Below are positions 9,110 through 16,744 of a stretch of DNA of 45,516 nucleotides, in pieces (the stretch's first letter is position 1; the number at the start of each line of letters is the position of its first letter). A model generated the notes under the pieces. The model searched no databases. It saw only the letters and a program-made list of their open reading frames with translations, and was not told where the DNA came from. This DNA comes from an uncultured Saprospiraceae bacterium. Its GTDB lineage: Bacteria > Bacteroidota > Bacteroidia > Chitinophagales > Saprospiraceae. The translations under genes were made by a program, and so were the position numbers. Location: assembly GCA_937929835.1 (NCBI GenBank), contig CALFUU010000087.1:1-45516 (forward strand). The letters are read 5' to 3'.

Positions 9110-9553
9110 CTAAAATGGCAACGCCTCCAGCCCTTTTACGATCCCATTATGGTGATCCACCTCAAAGGCGTACGTATCTTGACCATTGCTGATGATCAGG
9201 TAAGGAATCTTAAGTGCAAGATTATATTGAGCTATCTGTAGGCAAGCGTCCTGTGTCAGGGCTATCTTAAAACTCTTAAACTCAAAGAGATATTTGGGAA
9301 GGGACTTATCGTAGATGACGAGATCATATCTTTTGTCCCGCTCACCTATCCTAAGGCTCTTCTCAACAGCCATCGAGGCAAATGCAAACTGATGTGCCTG
9401 ATGCAGATACTGTAGCCACAACTGGCGCACAAGCTCTTCTGGTTGTAGGAGAATTCTCTTCATCCGCACCGGATCCAAAAAGTAGGTCTTACCGTCCTTC
9501 TCGATTAAGTCTAGCGAAGTCTGATAAGCAAATAGATCAAAATTTATTTTCAC
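9110..9553 (-). CDS. HsdR N-terminal-like (PD-(D/E)XK nuclease-fold) protein
   Basis: The 147-aa protein corresponds to the stand-alone HSDR_N-type domain common in Bacteroidetes. Visible features are the lead segment FLDPVRMKRILLQPEELVRQ, Glu64 (MAVEKSL), Asp77 in RYDLVIYD, and E91-F-K93 in YLFEFKSF, which together form a PD-(D/E)XK-type active site. IAQYNLALKIPYLIISNG follows. The usual family motif is ECK, but the catalytic Glu and Lys are kept here. The start is GTG, overlapping the upstream stop as GTGA, so translation is coupled to the 667-aa helicase-like gene. No HsdM or HsdS is present, so this is not a type I restriction system. A role in DNA repair or replication is possible but unproven. 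Confidence 0.82.
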   Translation of the reverse strand: MKINFDLFAYQTSLDLIEKDGKTYFLDPVRMKRILLQPEELVRQLWLQYLHQAHQFAFASMAVEKSLRIGERDKRYDLVIYDKSLPKYLFEFKSFKIALTQDACLQIAQYNLALKIPYLIISNGQDTYAFEVDHHNGIVKGLEALPF

Positions 9554-11553
9554 GAGATAAGTACGGCTTCTCTTTCGACTTGATTAAGTTTCTTAATCTT
9601 GGTCGTTAAGCGATTCAATATCTCAAAGCCATCCGTGATCATTTCATAATTATCGATAGAGACCAACTTAATGCCTGCTGTCTTTAGGTCTTCTACCAGT
9701 TGACGTTGTGGCACCAAATTATGCTCTGGTGCTGCAGAGAAAATACCATCTTCTATCAATATTAATGTCTGGGTCTGCGTATCCGTCAGGAGTGCTGGTA
9801 TAAGATTAACACCAGAGGCATTGGAGTGCAATCCTTTGACGCCTTCTGAAGCCAAGTTTTCGATGAGCCGCGCATTCTTGACATCCGTAAGGAAAGAAAT
9901 AATAGAGACTGACTTCAATTGGAATATTTTGAAATTCTTATTGTACTTGTATAGCTCTTGACCCAAGTACTTAGAGGCGCGATTGACTTCAGATATTTTT
10001 AAGTTCTCAAAAGAACGATTAAGTTGACAATAGATGTCTCCAGAAGCAGCGAATTCCACCTCAGGTTGACGACTTTGCAGTGTTTCCGAATTGATGACAA
10101 ATGCAGAATCATAACCAATAACTAAGTTGGACAGCCAGTTCTCGGTATGTAAGACCTTAGGACAACTGTTGACAAATACGAAGGTATCTATGTACGCCAT
10201 CTTCTCGACATTTTTCTCATAACCCGCTTTCGTCATTATCAAGAGAGGGAAGCGTTGGACGGCATCGTGTCCAGATTCAGCGAGGAAAGAACACCACTTG
10301 GTCGGTGAGGTGGGCCACTTCATACTGTGTGCAAAATGTTTCTTCTGTAGGGGTGCTGCAAATTTTTCCAAAAGTTGCTTGGCCTGCACATCTAGTCTAT
10401 CTATAGCTCTATTGGCTGATCTTAGTGCTGGCTTGGTATAGGCCAGATAATATTGTAGATACAAATTCTTAAAGGCAGTACCCCAGAACTGATTTTGACT
10501 CGTCAGATATTTTATCAACTGATAATCTTGTGGCGTCATCTGAGCGGAGTAAGCTCTCCATCTGATATACTGCTTGTTATCTTCTAGAAAAAAGAGTCCA
10601 TATTCTACAAAGCTTATAAGGTTCAACAAGTTTTGCTTTTGATGAAAAATGGAGGTGCTCTTGCGCTCAGGTACTTCCTTAAATACATTGAGGTCTTGTA
10701 ACTCTTGAGTCAACTGATTGACTTCTACAAGAAAAGCTTTAGTGGTATCGCCGCCTTGTATTGCTGGCGTCATACGCATAAGCTGCATCTCTAGGGCAGC
10801 ATTGAGTGCTCCTTCATCGGGATAATCTGCTGATAATTCTTCAGCTATTCTTTTTTCTAAGAGCTGATATCTCTGCTTGACAGAGGCTGCATTTTCCAGA
10901 AAATCTTGTAACACAGACACCACGGAAGATATATCTCCCAGCTCTTCTAATGTCCCATTAAATGGATCTTGCTGCTTGGCATATTCAAAGGTCAGGTCAT
11001 ATCTGGTCTCGATCTCTTCAAAGAAATCTTTCTTCTTTTTATAATCCTCAAAACTGTAGGGTGGTTTGAGAAGCTGCTCCTCTACATCAACATGCTTGTA
11101 AGGACCAGACTCTAGCTGGTCATTAATATTGCTGACAGAGTAATTGCCGAGTACAGGTGCTTGAAGATGTGAGAGGGCTTTATTGGCCTCAGTGATATAT
11201 TGTGTCACTGTCTTGGTCAATTGAGCACTATCAATCAGCGCACCACTCAATCGGGGCTTCAGCGTTTCTTCTTCGATTTTCTTGGAGTGGAAATAATTGA
11301 GGTTGATCTGCTCACAGTCATTGATGATCAAGCTGAGCTCTTTGAGACCGTACCGAGAGAGCAAATAATTAAGATGAATAAGATCATCTTCCTTATCGGT
11401 TACCAATACTACTTTCTGACCTTCTGCTAGTCTGTCGTAGGTGGACCAAAATCCAGTCATCAATGCGTGCTCTCTATTGCGACATTTGAGGACATAATCA
11501 TTGGCAGTGGGATTGAGAACAAAATCCTTAGAGACAAGAGAGGATAAGCGCAT
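9550..11553 (-). CDS. Uncharacterised 667-aa protein, possibly a degenerate SF1 helicase with nuclease-like C-terminus
   Basis: I do not recognise a named family. Residues 44-74 (AEGQKVVLVTDKEDDLIHLNYLL... then LKEL) resemble the strand-helix after the Walker A motif of DUF4011-type SF1 helicases, but no GxxGxGK(S/T) precedes them (NPTANDYVLK at 14-23). The middle (about 110-420) is helical with coiled-coil character. Residues from about 440 to 520 contain an IDTFVFVNSCPKVLHT stretch where Walker B would be expected, without its DE pair. The last 95 or so residues (LILIEDGIFS..., NLVPQRQLVEDLKTAGIKLV) look like the VSR/PD-(D/E)XK-type tail of such helicases, also lacking clear catalytic residues. 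It is likely cytoplasmic and is coupled by a 4-nt overlap to the HsdR_N gene. The helicase relationship is inference. Confidence 0.6.
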   Translation of the reverse strand: MRLSSLVSKDFVLNPTANDYVLKCRNREHALMTGFWSTYDRLAEGQKVVLVTDKEDDLIHLNYLLSRYGLKELSLIINDCEQINLNYFHSKKIEEETLKPRLSGALIDSAQLTKTVTQYITEANKALSHLQAPVLGNYSVSNINDQLESGPYKHVDVEEQLLKPPYSFEDYKKKKDFFEEIETRYDLTFEYAKQQDPFNGTLEELGDISSVVSVLQDFLENAASVKQRYQLLEKRIAEELSADYPDEGALNAALEMQLMRMTPAIQGGDTTKAFLVEVNQLTQELQDLNVFKEVPERKSTSIFHQKQNLLNLISFVEYGLFFLEDNKQYIRWRAYSAQMTPQDYQLIKYLTSQNQFWGTAFKNLYLQYYLAYTKPALRSANRAIDRLDVQAKQLLEKFAAPLQKKHFAHSMKWPTSPTKWCSFLAESGHDAVQRFPLLIMTKAGYEKNVEKMAYIDTFVFVNSCPKVLHTENWLSNLVIGYDSAFVINSETLQSRQPEVEFAASGDIYCQLNRSFENLKISEVNRASKYLGQELYKYNKNFKIFQLKSVSIISFLTDVKNARLIENLASEGVKGLHSNASGVNLIPALLTDTQTQTLILIEDGIFSAAPEHNLVPQRQLVEDLKTAGIKLVSIDNYEMITDGFEILNRLTTKIKKLNQVEREAVLIS

Positions 11554-11645
11554 TGTAGTGATTCTTATTTGAAGCCTAAAGATACATATTATAATTAATT
11601 ATTATATGTATCTGAACTTAGACCTAGAGCCTTTTGTTCCCCAAC

Positions 11646-11683
11646 AAAAAAAGGTCCTTTCCATACGCTATGAAAAGAACCTT
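11646..11683 (-). terminator. Intrinsic terminator after the YwqK-like gene
   Basis: On the minus strand a stem of about 15 bp (AAGGTTCTTTTCATA / TATGGAAAGGACCTT, with G-U pairs and a 3-nt loop) is followed by seven T. It lies 33 bp after the stop at 11717 and separates this gene from the 667-aa gene, which therefore needs its own promoter. Confidence 0.8.
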
Positions 11684-11716
11684 CCTCAATTATTGGGTAT
11701 CGCCTATCTCCGTTGC

Positions 11717-12295
11717 TTAATTGACGATTCCACCAGATATTTTTGTTCCATTTTTGTACTCATACTCCATTGTCTTCCTACCCTCTTCATTGTACCAAGT
11801 CATTATACCATGTTGCTTACCATCCTTAAAGTTGGTCTCTTTCTGCAACTTGCCATCACCGAAGTAGTCATATGAGGGACCGTTAAGCTCATTGGCTTTA
11901 TAAGTCTTTGTGACAGTAGGCCTACCGAACTTGTAACTAGAGACTATTCCATCATATTGATTATTGGCATAGTTGACCTCCGTTTCTATCTGACCTCGAT
12001 TATTGTACTCATAATAAGGGCCATTAAGGGCGCCGTTAGAATATGAGGCGTAGGTCTTGATCTTACCGGCCTCCTCTCCATCATAGTAGGTCATCCAAGC
12101 ACCATTTTTAACACCATTGACCAAAAAGCCAACCTCAGAAAAATTACCTGAAGCATCTTTTTTGAAAGCCTTAGTGACACCACCGCCAACATTTTCTGTC
12201 TGGTAACCTTCTAGAGGTGCCGCGGCTCCACCCCCACCAGAACTGTTACATGAGACTAATCCTAGCAATGCAACAAAAAAAAGTAAGTGTTTCAT
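11717..12295 (-). CDS. YwqK/MORN-like repeat lipoprotein
   Basis: The 192-aa protein has a lipoprotein signal with the LVSC lipobox (Cys16), followed by a Gly/Ala-rich spacer. From about residue 60 onward it contains a tandem array of imperfect units of about 22 residues with the pattern (L/K)NG-x-W/Y-x-x-Y-(Y/N)-x-x-G-(K/Q)-(I/L)-x-x-E-x-x-(Y/F), for example KNGAWMTYYDGEEAGKIKTY and LNGPYYEYNNRGQIETE. This is the MORN-variant repeat of the YwqK family. Despite the database label antitoxin for some members, nothing here suggests a toxin-antitoxin pair. It is probably an envelope lipoprotein of unknown function. It is transcribed alone, ends at a strong terminator, and is divergent from polX. 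Confidence 0.82.
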   Translation of the reverse strand: MKHLLFFVALLGLVSCNSSGGGGAAAPLEGYQTENVGGGVTKAFKKDASGNFSEVGFLVNGVKNGAWMTYYDGEEAGKIKTYASYSNGALNGPYYEYNNRGQIETEVNYANNQYDGIVSSYKFGRPTVTKTYKANELNGPSYDYFGDGKLQKETNFKDGKQHGIMTWYNEEGRKTMEYEYKNGTKISGGIVN

Positions 12296-12529
12296 ATTAC
12301 GAATTTATAACATACGAAATTACGGTAAAAGCACTATATACTTCAATTTTTAGTGGAAAAATCTCTATGAAGCCTAGGTGAAACAATTCCAGCACGTAAG
12401 AAACATGCAGATCCTACAGGGTATCTATAGGAAGACTTAAGCCCCGTGGTTAGTCTCTAAAACCCTACTGTGCACTAAGCGATTTACCCTATTTTCGTTC
12501 TCTCATTTCTGGATATTAAATCAAGCGCA

Positions 12530-14179
12530 TTGGAAAATAGAGAACTGGCCAATAAATTCAACCTACTAGGTAAACTGCTCGAATTACACGGCGAAAACCC
12601 CTTCAAGACACGATCTTACACCAATGCTTACCTCACCATCAAGAAGTGGCCTGACAAAATCATAGAGCTACCAGAAGAAGAATTGGCCAATATAAAAGGC
12701 ATCGGCAAAGCCATAAGAGCTAAAATAGTAGAGCTTGCAGAGACTGGCGAGATGCAAACGCTTAATCGTTACCTGGACCAGACGCCACCTGGCATTGTGG
12801 AGATGCTAGGCATAAAAGGGTTTGGACCAAAGAAGATTGCCGTCATCTGGAAAGAACTGGAAATAGAAACAGTCGGCGAGCTGCTTTATGCCATCAATGA
12901 AAACAGACTCAAAGATGTCAAGGGCTTCGGGGAGAAATCTCAAGCCTCCCTCAAAACACAACTGGAGTACCATCTCGACTCAGCGGATAAGCTACTCTAT
13001 GCTGTGGCGCAGCGCACTGTAGACCAACTGCTCGACCAACTCAATGAAGCAGTACCCGACAACCAACATACCGCAATAGGAGAAGTCGCTAGAAAGTGCA
13101 GTACCATAGAGCAAGTCGATATACTGACTACGTGTGAGGCACCTGTCATTAAGGCTTTCTGTGAAGCGCACCCCGATATCACAGAAGATGCGCCTGCGGG
13201 TTATCGACTACACAATATCAAACTCCACTTTACCCATACCCAAGACGATAGGTATGTCAAAGAACGAGTACAGTTCTCCTCTGCACCAGAGTTTTGGAAT
13301 AATCTAAATATCGAAGACAAGACTTATCCTAATGAAGAGGCTGTCTTTTCAGAAAACGAATTGCCTTTCTATATCCCCGAATATAGAGAGTCCGATAATC
13401 TAGATTACATAGACGACTATCCTGGCCCTCAGAACATTATAGATCAAGCCGATCTTAGAGGATGCATCCACAATCATTCGACTTACAGCGATGGGCTGCA
13501 GAGTATTGGCGATATGCTCGAGGCAGCCTTAGATAGATCTTACGAGTACTTTGTTATTACCGATCACTCCAAGTCTGCCTTCTATGCCAACGGGCTATCG
13601 ATAGACCGCCTCTATGCGCAATTGGATGAAATCCGAGAAATAGATCAAGATCAAGATGAGATAAAACTGTTCTCTGGTATAGAGTCAGATATCCTCGCCA
13701 ATGGCCACTTGGATTATCCTGACAACGTGCTCGCTGACCTGGACCTTATAGTTGCCTCTGTACACTCTAGTCTCAAGATGGATAAAGCCAAGGCGACCAA
13801 GCGCTTGATCACAGCAATAGAAAATCCCTACACCTCTGTACTGGGGCACCCCACCGGTCGATTGCTCTTAAGCAGACCCGGCTACCCTATAGATGCTGCT
13901 AAGGTCATAGACGCCTGTGCAGCCAATAATGTAGCCCTAGAGCTCAATGCCAACCCCAACAGACTCGATATCGACTGGCGGTGGATCAATTATGCCATAT
14001 CTAAAGGTGTCTTGATTTCTATCAACCCAGATGCCCATAGCATTTCTGGACTTGATGATACAGCCTATGGTATCGCCGCCGCGCGGAAAGCAGGTCTGCC
14101 TATCTCTTATTGCCTTAATGCGATGGACTTAGATGAGTTTGAGGAATGGCTAGAAGAGCAGCATAGCAAGCGGCCTTAG
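12530..14179 (+). CDS. polX: PolX-family protein: HhH and PHP exonuclease with degenerate polymerase site
   Basis: The 549-aa protein has the PolX layout. The N-terminal 8-kDa-like helical region (1-50) is followed by helix-hairpin-helix motifs (IKGIGKAIRAKI 55-66, LGIKGFGPKKI 93-103, VKGFGEKS 130-137), a nucleotidyltransferase-like region (about 150-290) and a C-terminal PHP domain. The PHP metal ligands are intact: HNHSTYSDG (314-322), ITDHS (343-347), GIESDIL, SVHSS, GHPTGR and NPDAH. The polymerase site normally reads GSxRR...GDIDI; here it is GEVARKC...EQVDIL (184-199), so the GS and the first catalytic Asp are lost. A 3'-5' exonuclease/AP-processing role without polymerase activity is likely, as known for non-canonical bacterial PolX. 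The start is TTG; no in-frame ATG lies nearby. Confidence 0.87.
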   Translation: MENRELANKFNLLGKLLELHGENPFKTRSYTNAYLTIKKWPDKIIELPEEELANIKGIGKAIRAKIVELAETGEMQTLNRYLDQTPPGIVEMLGIKGFGPKKIAVIWKELEIETVGELLYAINENRLKDVKGFGEKSQASLKTQLEYHLDSADKLLYAVAQRTVDQLLDQLNEAVPDNQHTAIGEVARKCSTIEQVDILTTCEAPVIKAFCEAHPDITEDAPAGYRLHNIKLHFTHTQDDRYVKERVQFSSAPEFWNNLNIEDKTYPNEEAVFSENELPFYIPEYRESDNLDYIDDYPGPQNIIDQADLRGCIHNHSTYSDGLQSIGDMLEAALDRSYEYFVITDHSKSAFYANGLSIDRLYAQLDEIREIDQDQDEIKLFSGIESDILANGHLDYPDNVLADLDLIVASVHSSLKMDKAKATKRLITAIENPYTSVLGHPTGRLLLSRPGYPIDAAKVIDACAANNVALELNANPNRLDIDWRWINYAISKGVLISINPDAHSISGLDDTAYGIAAARKAGLPISYCLNAMDLDEFEEWLEEQHSKRP

Positions 14180-14295
14180 TGATCGACGATGTTCTATGAG
14201 TCCATAATGATTACAAAGTGTTCATTTATTGTTAATCGCTTGTTAACAGACTAGATTACGGGTATTCAAGGGCTTAAACATCCTATTTATTAAAA

Positions 14296-14303
14296 TATAT
14301 TTG
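14296..14303 (+). promoter_or_regulatory. Bacteroidetes-type -7 element for the DUF1573 gene
   Basis: TATATTTG matches the TAnnTTTG -7 consensus and lies 33 bp before the ATG at 14337, leaving a plausible short leader. A clear -33 TTTG at the usual spacing is not evident. Confidence 0.55.
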
Positions 14304-14336
14304 CACCAGTTAATTTAATTCAGAAAATACAAGCAC

Positions 14337-14885
14337 ATGAAAAATTTAGGATTTCTAATGGCTCTTTGCGTTTTGCTTATGGCATCTTGCAAGAGCGACA
14401 CTGCTACTACGGCTACAGCTCCAGCGGCTCCTACAGTAGAAGCAACTGCTAAAGCTAACGAAGTAAAGCCTGCGAATAACCCTCTAGAAGCAGCAGTACC
14501 AGTAGGTCCTGTTACATCTATTGAGTTCGCAGAAACGGAGTACGACTTCGGAACTGTAACAGAAGGTGAAAAAGTTACTCACGTCTACAAGTTCAAAAAC
14601 ACTGGTCAAGAGCCATTAATCATCAGCAACGCAAAAGCGACTTGCGGATGTACTGTACCTAACTGGCCGAGAGAGCCTATCGCTCCAGGTGATGATGGTG
14701 AGTTGACTGTAGTCTTTGATACTAAGAACAAAGGTAAAGTCGGTGGTCAGCTACAGACTAAGAGAGTTACTGTTACTGCTAACACTGATCCAGTAAACAG
14801 TTATGTAAACATCAAAGGAAAAGTAGAGAGAACTGCTGCTCAGCAAGCTGAAAAAGACGCTGCCAAAGCAAAGCAAGCGGGATAA
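14337..14885 (+). CDS. DUF1573 domain lipoprotein
   Basis: The 182-aa protein has a lipoprotein signal (lipobox MASC, Cys18), an Ala/Thr-rich spacer to about residue 55, and one DUF1573 domain at about 62-165. That domain shows the family core YDFGTVTEGEKVTHVYKFKN, then the CGC motif (103-105, KATCGCTVPNWPREPIAPG) and a VxFDTKNKGKVGG strand. The domain is an Ig-like fold of the ASPM/SPD-2/hydin type, abundant in Bacteroidetes envelopes; its exact role is unknown. A charged Ala/Lys-rich tail follows. The gene stands alone between a -7 promoter element and a strong terminator. Its codons are unusually uniform (GCT, GTA and ACT rich), which suggests high expression. Confidence 0.92.
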   Translation: MKNLGFLMALCVLLMASCKSDTATTATAPAAPTVEATAKANEVKPANNPLEAAVPVGPVTSIEFAETEYDFGTVTEGEKVTHVYKFKNTGQEPLIISNAKATCGCTVPNWPREPIAPGDDGELTVVFDTKNKGKVGGQLQTKRVTVTANTDPVNSYVNIKGKVERTAAQQAEKDAAKAKQAG

Positions 14886-14909
14886 TCCTCTGATTACCAA
14901 AGTATTAAG

Positions 14910-14944
14910 AACTGTCTACAATCTAATTGTAGGCAGTTTTTTTT
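14910..14944 (+). terminator. Intrinsic terminator after the DUF1573 gene
   Basis: A 12-bp stem (AACTGTCTACAA / TTGTAGGCAGTT, one G-U pair) with a 5-nt loop runs directly into eight T, 24 bp after the stop. Confidence 0.9.
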
Positions 14945-15066
14945 ATGCCCTATGGCGTACTGAATTGATCCCTTCAAATGTTAAAAAATGCTATATCTAA
15001 AAAAATGGCTTAGAGTTTGCATTATCACAAAACGTAATATGTAATCATAACTTTAACTAAGCATAA

Positions 15067-15459
15067 ATGGGAAAATTAATAAGTATATGTGCAGTCGGCT
15101 TGACCATCGTTCTAGCTGGCTTCTCATACTCAGGGACTCCAATAACAACCAATAAAACCAATGAGCTTACTATAGTCGATAATGAATCGCTCACACTAAA
15201 AGTAGAGTCTGACGACGATTTTCGATTCTTTCTCAAAGCAGAATTTGACGAAGCAGAGCAAGAAATCAAATTCATCACTAAAGAACCTACCACACAAATT
15301 AGAATCTACAATCAAATAGACGCTATGGTGTATCTCCTTCCGATTGGCTCTGATCGAGTCAGAATAGGCAAAAACTTATTCGAAAAAGGAGATTATAAGT
15401 TCATCTTCGACATAGAAGGAGATAGAAGGATGTATACATCTAATCTGACAGTGCACTAA
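15067..15459 (+). CDS. Small exported protein of unknown function
   Basis: The 130-aa protein has a hydrophobic N-terminus (ISICAVGLTIVLAGFSYSG) that looks like a signal peptide cleaved near residue 22. The mature part of about 105 residues is rich in predicted beta strands and acidic residues. It contains IRIYNQIDAMVYLLPIGSDR and ends in GDYKFIFDIEGDRRMYTSNL. The layout recalls the small beta-sandwich tail domains of Bacteroidetes secreted proteins, but there is no clear T9SS motif and I assign no family. It is transcribed alone, convergent with rdgB, and ends at a hairpin terminator. Confidence 0.7.
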   Translation: MGKLISICAVGLTIVLAGFSYSGTPITTNKTNELTIVDNESLTLKVESDDDFRFFLKAEFDEAEQEIKFITKEPTTQIRIYNQIDAMVYLLPIGSDRVRIGKNLFEKGDYKFIFDIEGDRRMYTSNLTVH

Positions 15460-15521
15460 TAGTGCTCATAGATACAAGATGACTCAGATAAAATAGTTTC
15501 TCATAAAACTATATTTGACCT

Positions 15522-15556
15522 AAAGGGGTGTCCATTAGTTTGGTTACCCCTTTTTT
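15522..15556 (+). terminator. Terminator between convergent genes
   Basis: AAAGGGGT pairs with ACCCCTTT across a 16-nt loop, and the right arm runs into a T-run on the plus strand. It serves the small exported protein gene. The right arm overlaps the end of rdgB (stop at 15544-15546). Confidence 0.7.
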
Positions 15557-16143
15557 CTATTATGGGTAAGAAACTTCTTAAGGCCCATCATAGCTCTATA
15601 GCGATGGCTGATGGCGTTCTTCTCTTGGTCCCCCATCTGCGCAAAGGTTCTATCATAACCATATGGCATAAAGATGGGGTCATAACCAAAGCCCTCGTCA
15701 CCTTTCATCTCAGTGGCAATCTGCCCGTTCACTAGGCCTTCAAAGAGCAGCTCCCTCCCCTCCCATATCAATGCAACTACCGTTCTAAATCTTGCTGTTC
15801 TCGATTGACCTTGAGAGAGGCCATTGAGTACTTTTGACATATTGAGTTGGGCATCTTTTTCTGGACCAGCATATCTCGCCGTATATACGCCAGGTGCCAT
15901 CCCAAGTGACATCACCTCTAGACCTGTATCCTCAGAAAATACGTGACCACCTAGTTTGGTGTGGACTGCTCTAGCTTTTATCAGCGCATTTTCCTGTAGT
16001 GTCGTGCCTGTCTCGGCTATATCCCCTACCCAACCTACATCTTTGAGACTTTTGATATCTAGCCACTCTTGATCGAGTATCTGAGCGACTTCTCTAGACT
16101 TGTGGTCGTTAGCTGTTGCAAAAATTAAATCAATAGGGGTCAT
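15544..16143 (-). CDS. rdgB: RdgB/HAM1 non-canonical purine NTP pyrophosphatase
   Basis: This 199-aa protein hydrolyses ITP, dITP and XTP to the monophosphates, keeping deaminated purines out of DNA and RNA. Family motifs are complete: ATANDHKSREV near the N-terminus (phosphate binding), TLQENALIKA (48-57), FSEDTGLEV (69-77, catalytic acid), GVYTARYAG (85-93), GDEGFGYDPIF (148-158) and EKNAISHRYRAM (174-185). Length is typical. It lies 10 bp after the HolD-like gene on the same strand, so the two form an operon. Confidence 0.96.
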   Translation of the reverse strand: MTPIDLIFATANDHKSREVAQILDQEWLDIKSLKDVGWVGDIAETGTTLQENALIKARAVHTKLGGHVFSEDTGLEVMSLGMAPGVYTARYAGPEKDAQLNMSKVLNGLSQGQSRTARFRTVVALIWEGRELLFEGLVNGQIATEMKGDEGFGYDPIFMPYGYDRTFAQMGDQEKNAISHRYRAMMGLKKFLTHNRKKG

Positions 16144-16153
16144 CTTCTATATC

Positions 16154-16573
16154 TTAAGAATTAAGAAATTCTGCTTTCATGGCATCCCACAAAGCTTTCT
16201 TTTTTGCAGGCTTTTCTGATAGATCTTTGAGACTATGTGAGAACAGTAAGGAGAAGCTTTCTGTCTTATAAAACCGATAACCTCTAAATCCACCATTGAG
16301 ACCTAATTGTGTCGGCTTCAATCCAAAAGTAAAGACCTTCTTGGCTTGACGAGCAGCAGTTGCAAGATTGATTACCGCCCCTTCCTCCAGTTGTAAAAAT
16401 GTTACTTGGGTATCGAGATCAAGCTTTACGGCTGTCAAGATTTTTTTGAGCAGTGTCTCTTGCAATAAGAAATCATCCCTACGGACGACTACCAACACCT
16501 CGTTGGTATCAGCCAATACATTCTGCGAATCTGGCAAGTCGTACACATCAAAGTCGAAAAAATCAGGATTCAA
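16154..16573 (-). CDS. Small protein, possible DNA polymerase III psi (HolD)-like subunit
   Basis: The 139-aa cytoplasmic protein has no obvious catalytic motif. Its layout recalls HolD: a short N-terminal peptide, then a beta strand VLVVVRRDD, an ETLLKKILTAVKLDLDTQV helix, a VTFLQLEEGA strand, a VFTFGLKPTQLGL segment and a C-terminal LKDLSEKPAKKKALWDAMK helix. E. coli psi has a comparable xxLTDLxxNPxxxxALW ending, and Bacteroidetes homologues commonly end in SLxxLExxxxxKxxLW. The relationship is from memory of the pattern, not an alignment. The start is TTG; the frame is closed upstream by a TAG four codons earlier with no ATG between. It lies upstream of rdgB in the same operon. Confidence 0.5.
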   Translation of the reverse strand: MNPDFFDFDVYDLPDSQNVLADTNEVLVVVRRDDFLLQETLLKKILTAVKLDLDTQVTFLQLEEGAVINLATAARQAKKVFTFGLKPTQLGLNGGFRGYRFYKTESFSLLFSHSLKDLSEKPAKKKALWDAMKAEFLNS

Positions 16574-16662
16574 AATTATTGTCTATTTAAATTTCATAAT
16601 TCAGAATATAATTCTGATACATTGGCTAAACTAATGCTAAAAAAGAATAATCTAAAATTAAT

Positions 16663-16670
16663 TAACTTTG
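16663..16670 (+). promoter_or_regulatory. Possible -7 element for ilvE
   Basis: TAACTTTG fits TAnnTTTG and lies 74 bp before the ilvE ATG in the divergent intergenic region. No convincing -33 element is seen. Confidence 0.4.
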
Positions 16671-16744
16671 TTACATAATTAGAGTTGTGCAGTTACGATT
16701 TGCGAGAGGCACTTATTTATTAATCACGCTGTAAACCCCTTCCT

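Noticed and set aside
9110-11553. Type I restriction-modification locus
   Set aside because: Only a stand-alone HSDR_N-type domain is present. There is no HsdM, HsdS or full HsdR, and the partner lacks ATPase motifs.
11717-12295. Toxin-antitoxin system (YwqK is sometimes labelled antitoxin)
   Set aside because: The protein is a lipoprotein with MORN-like repeats, transcribed alone, with no toxin gene nearby.
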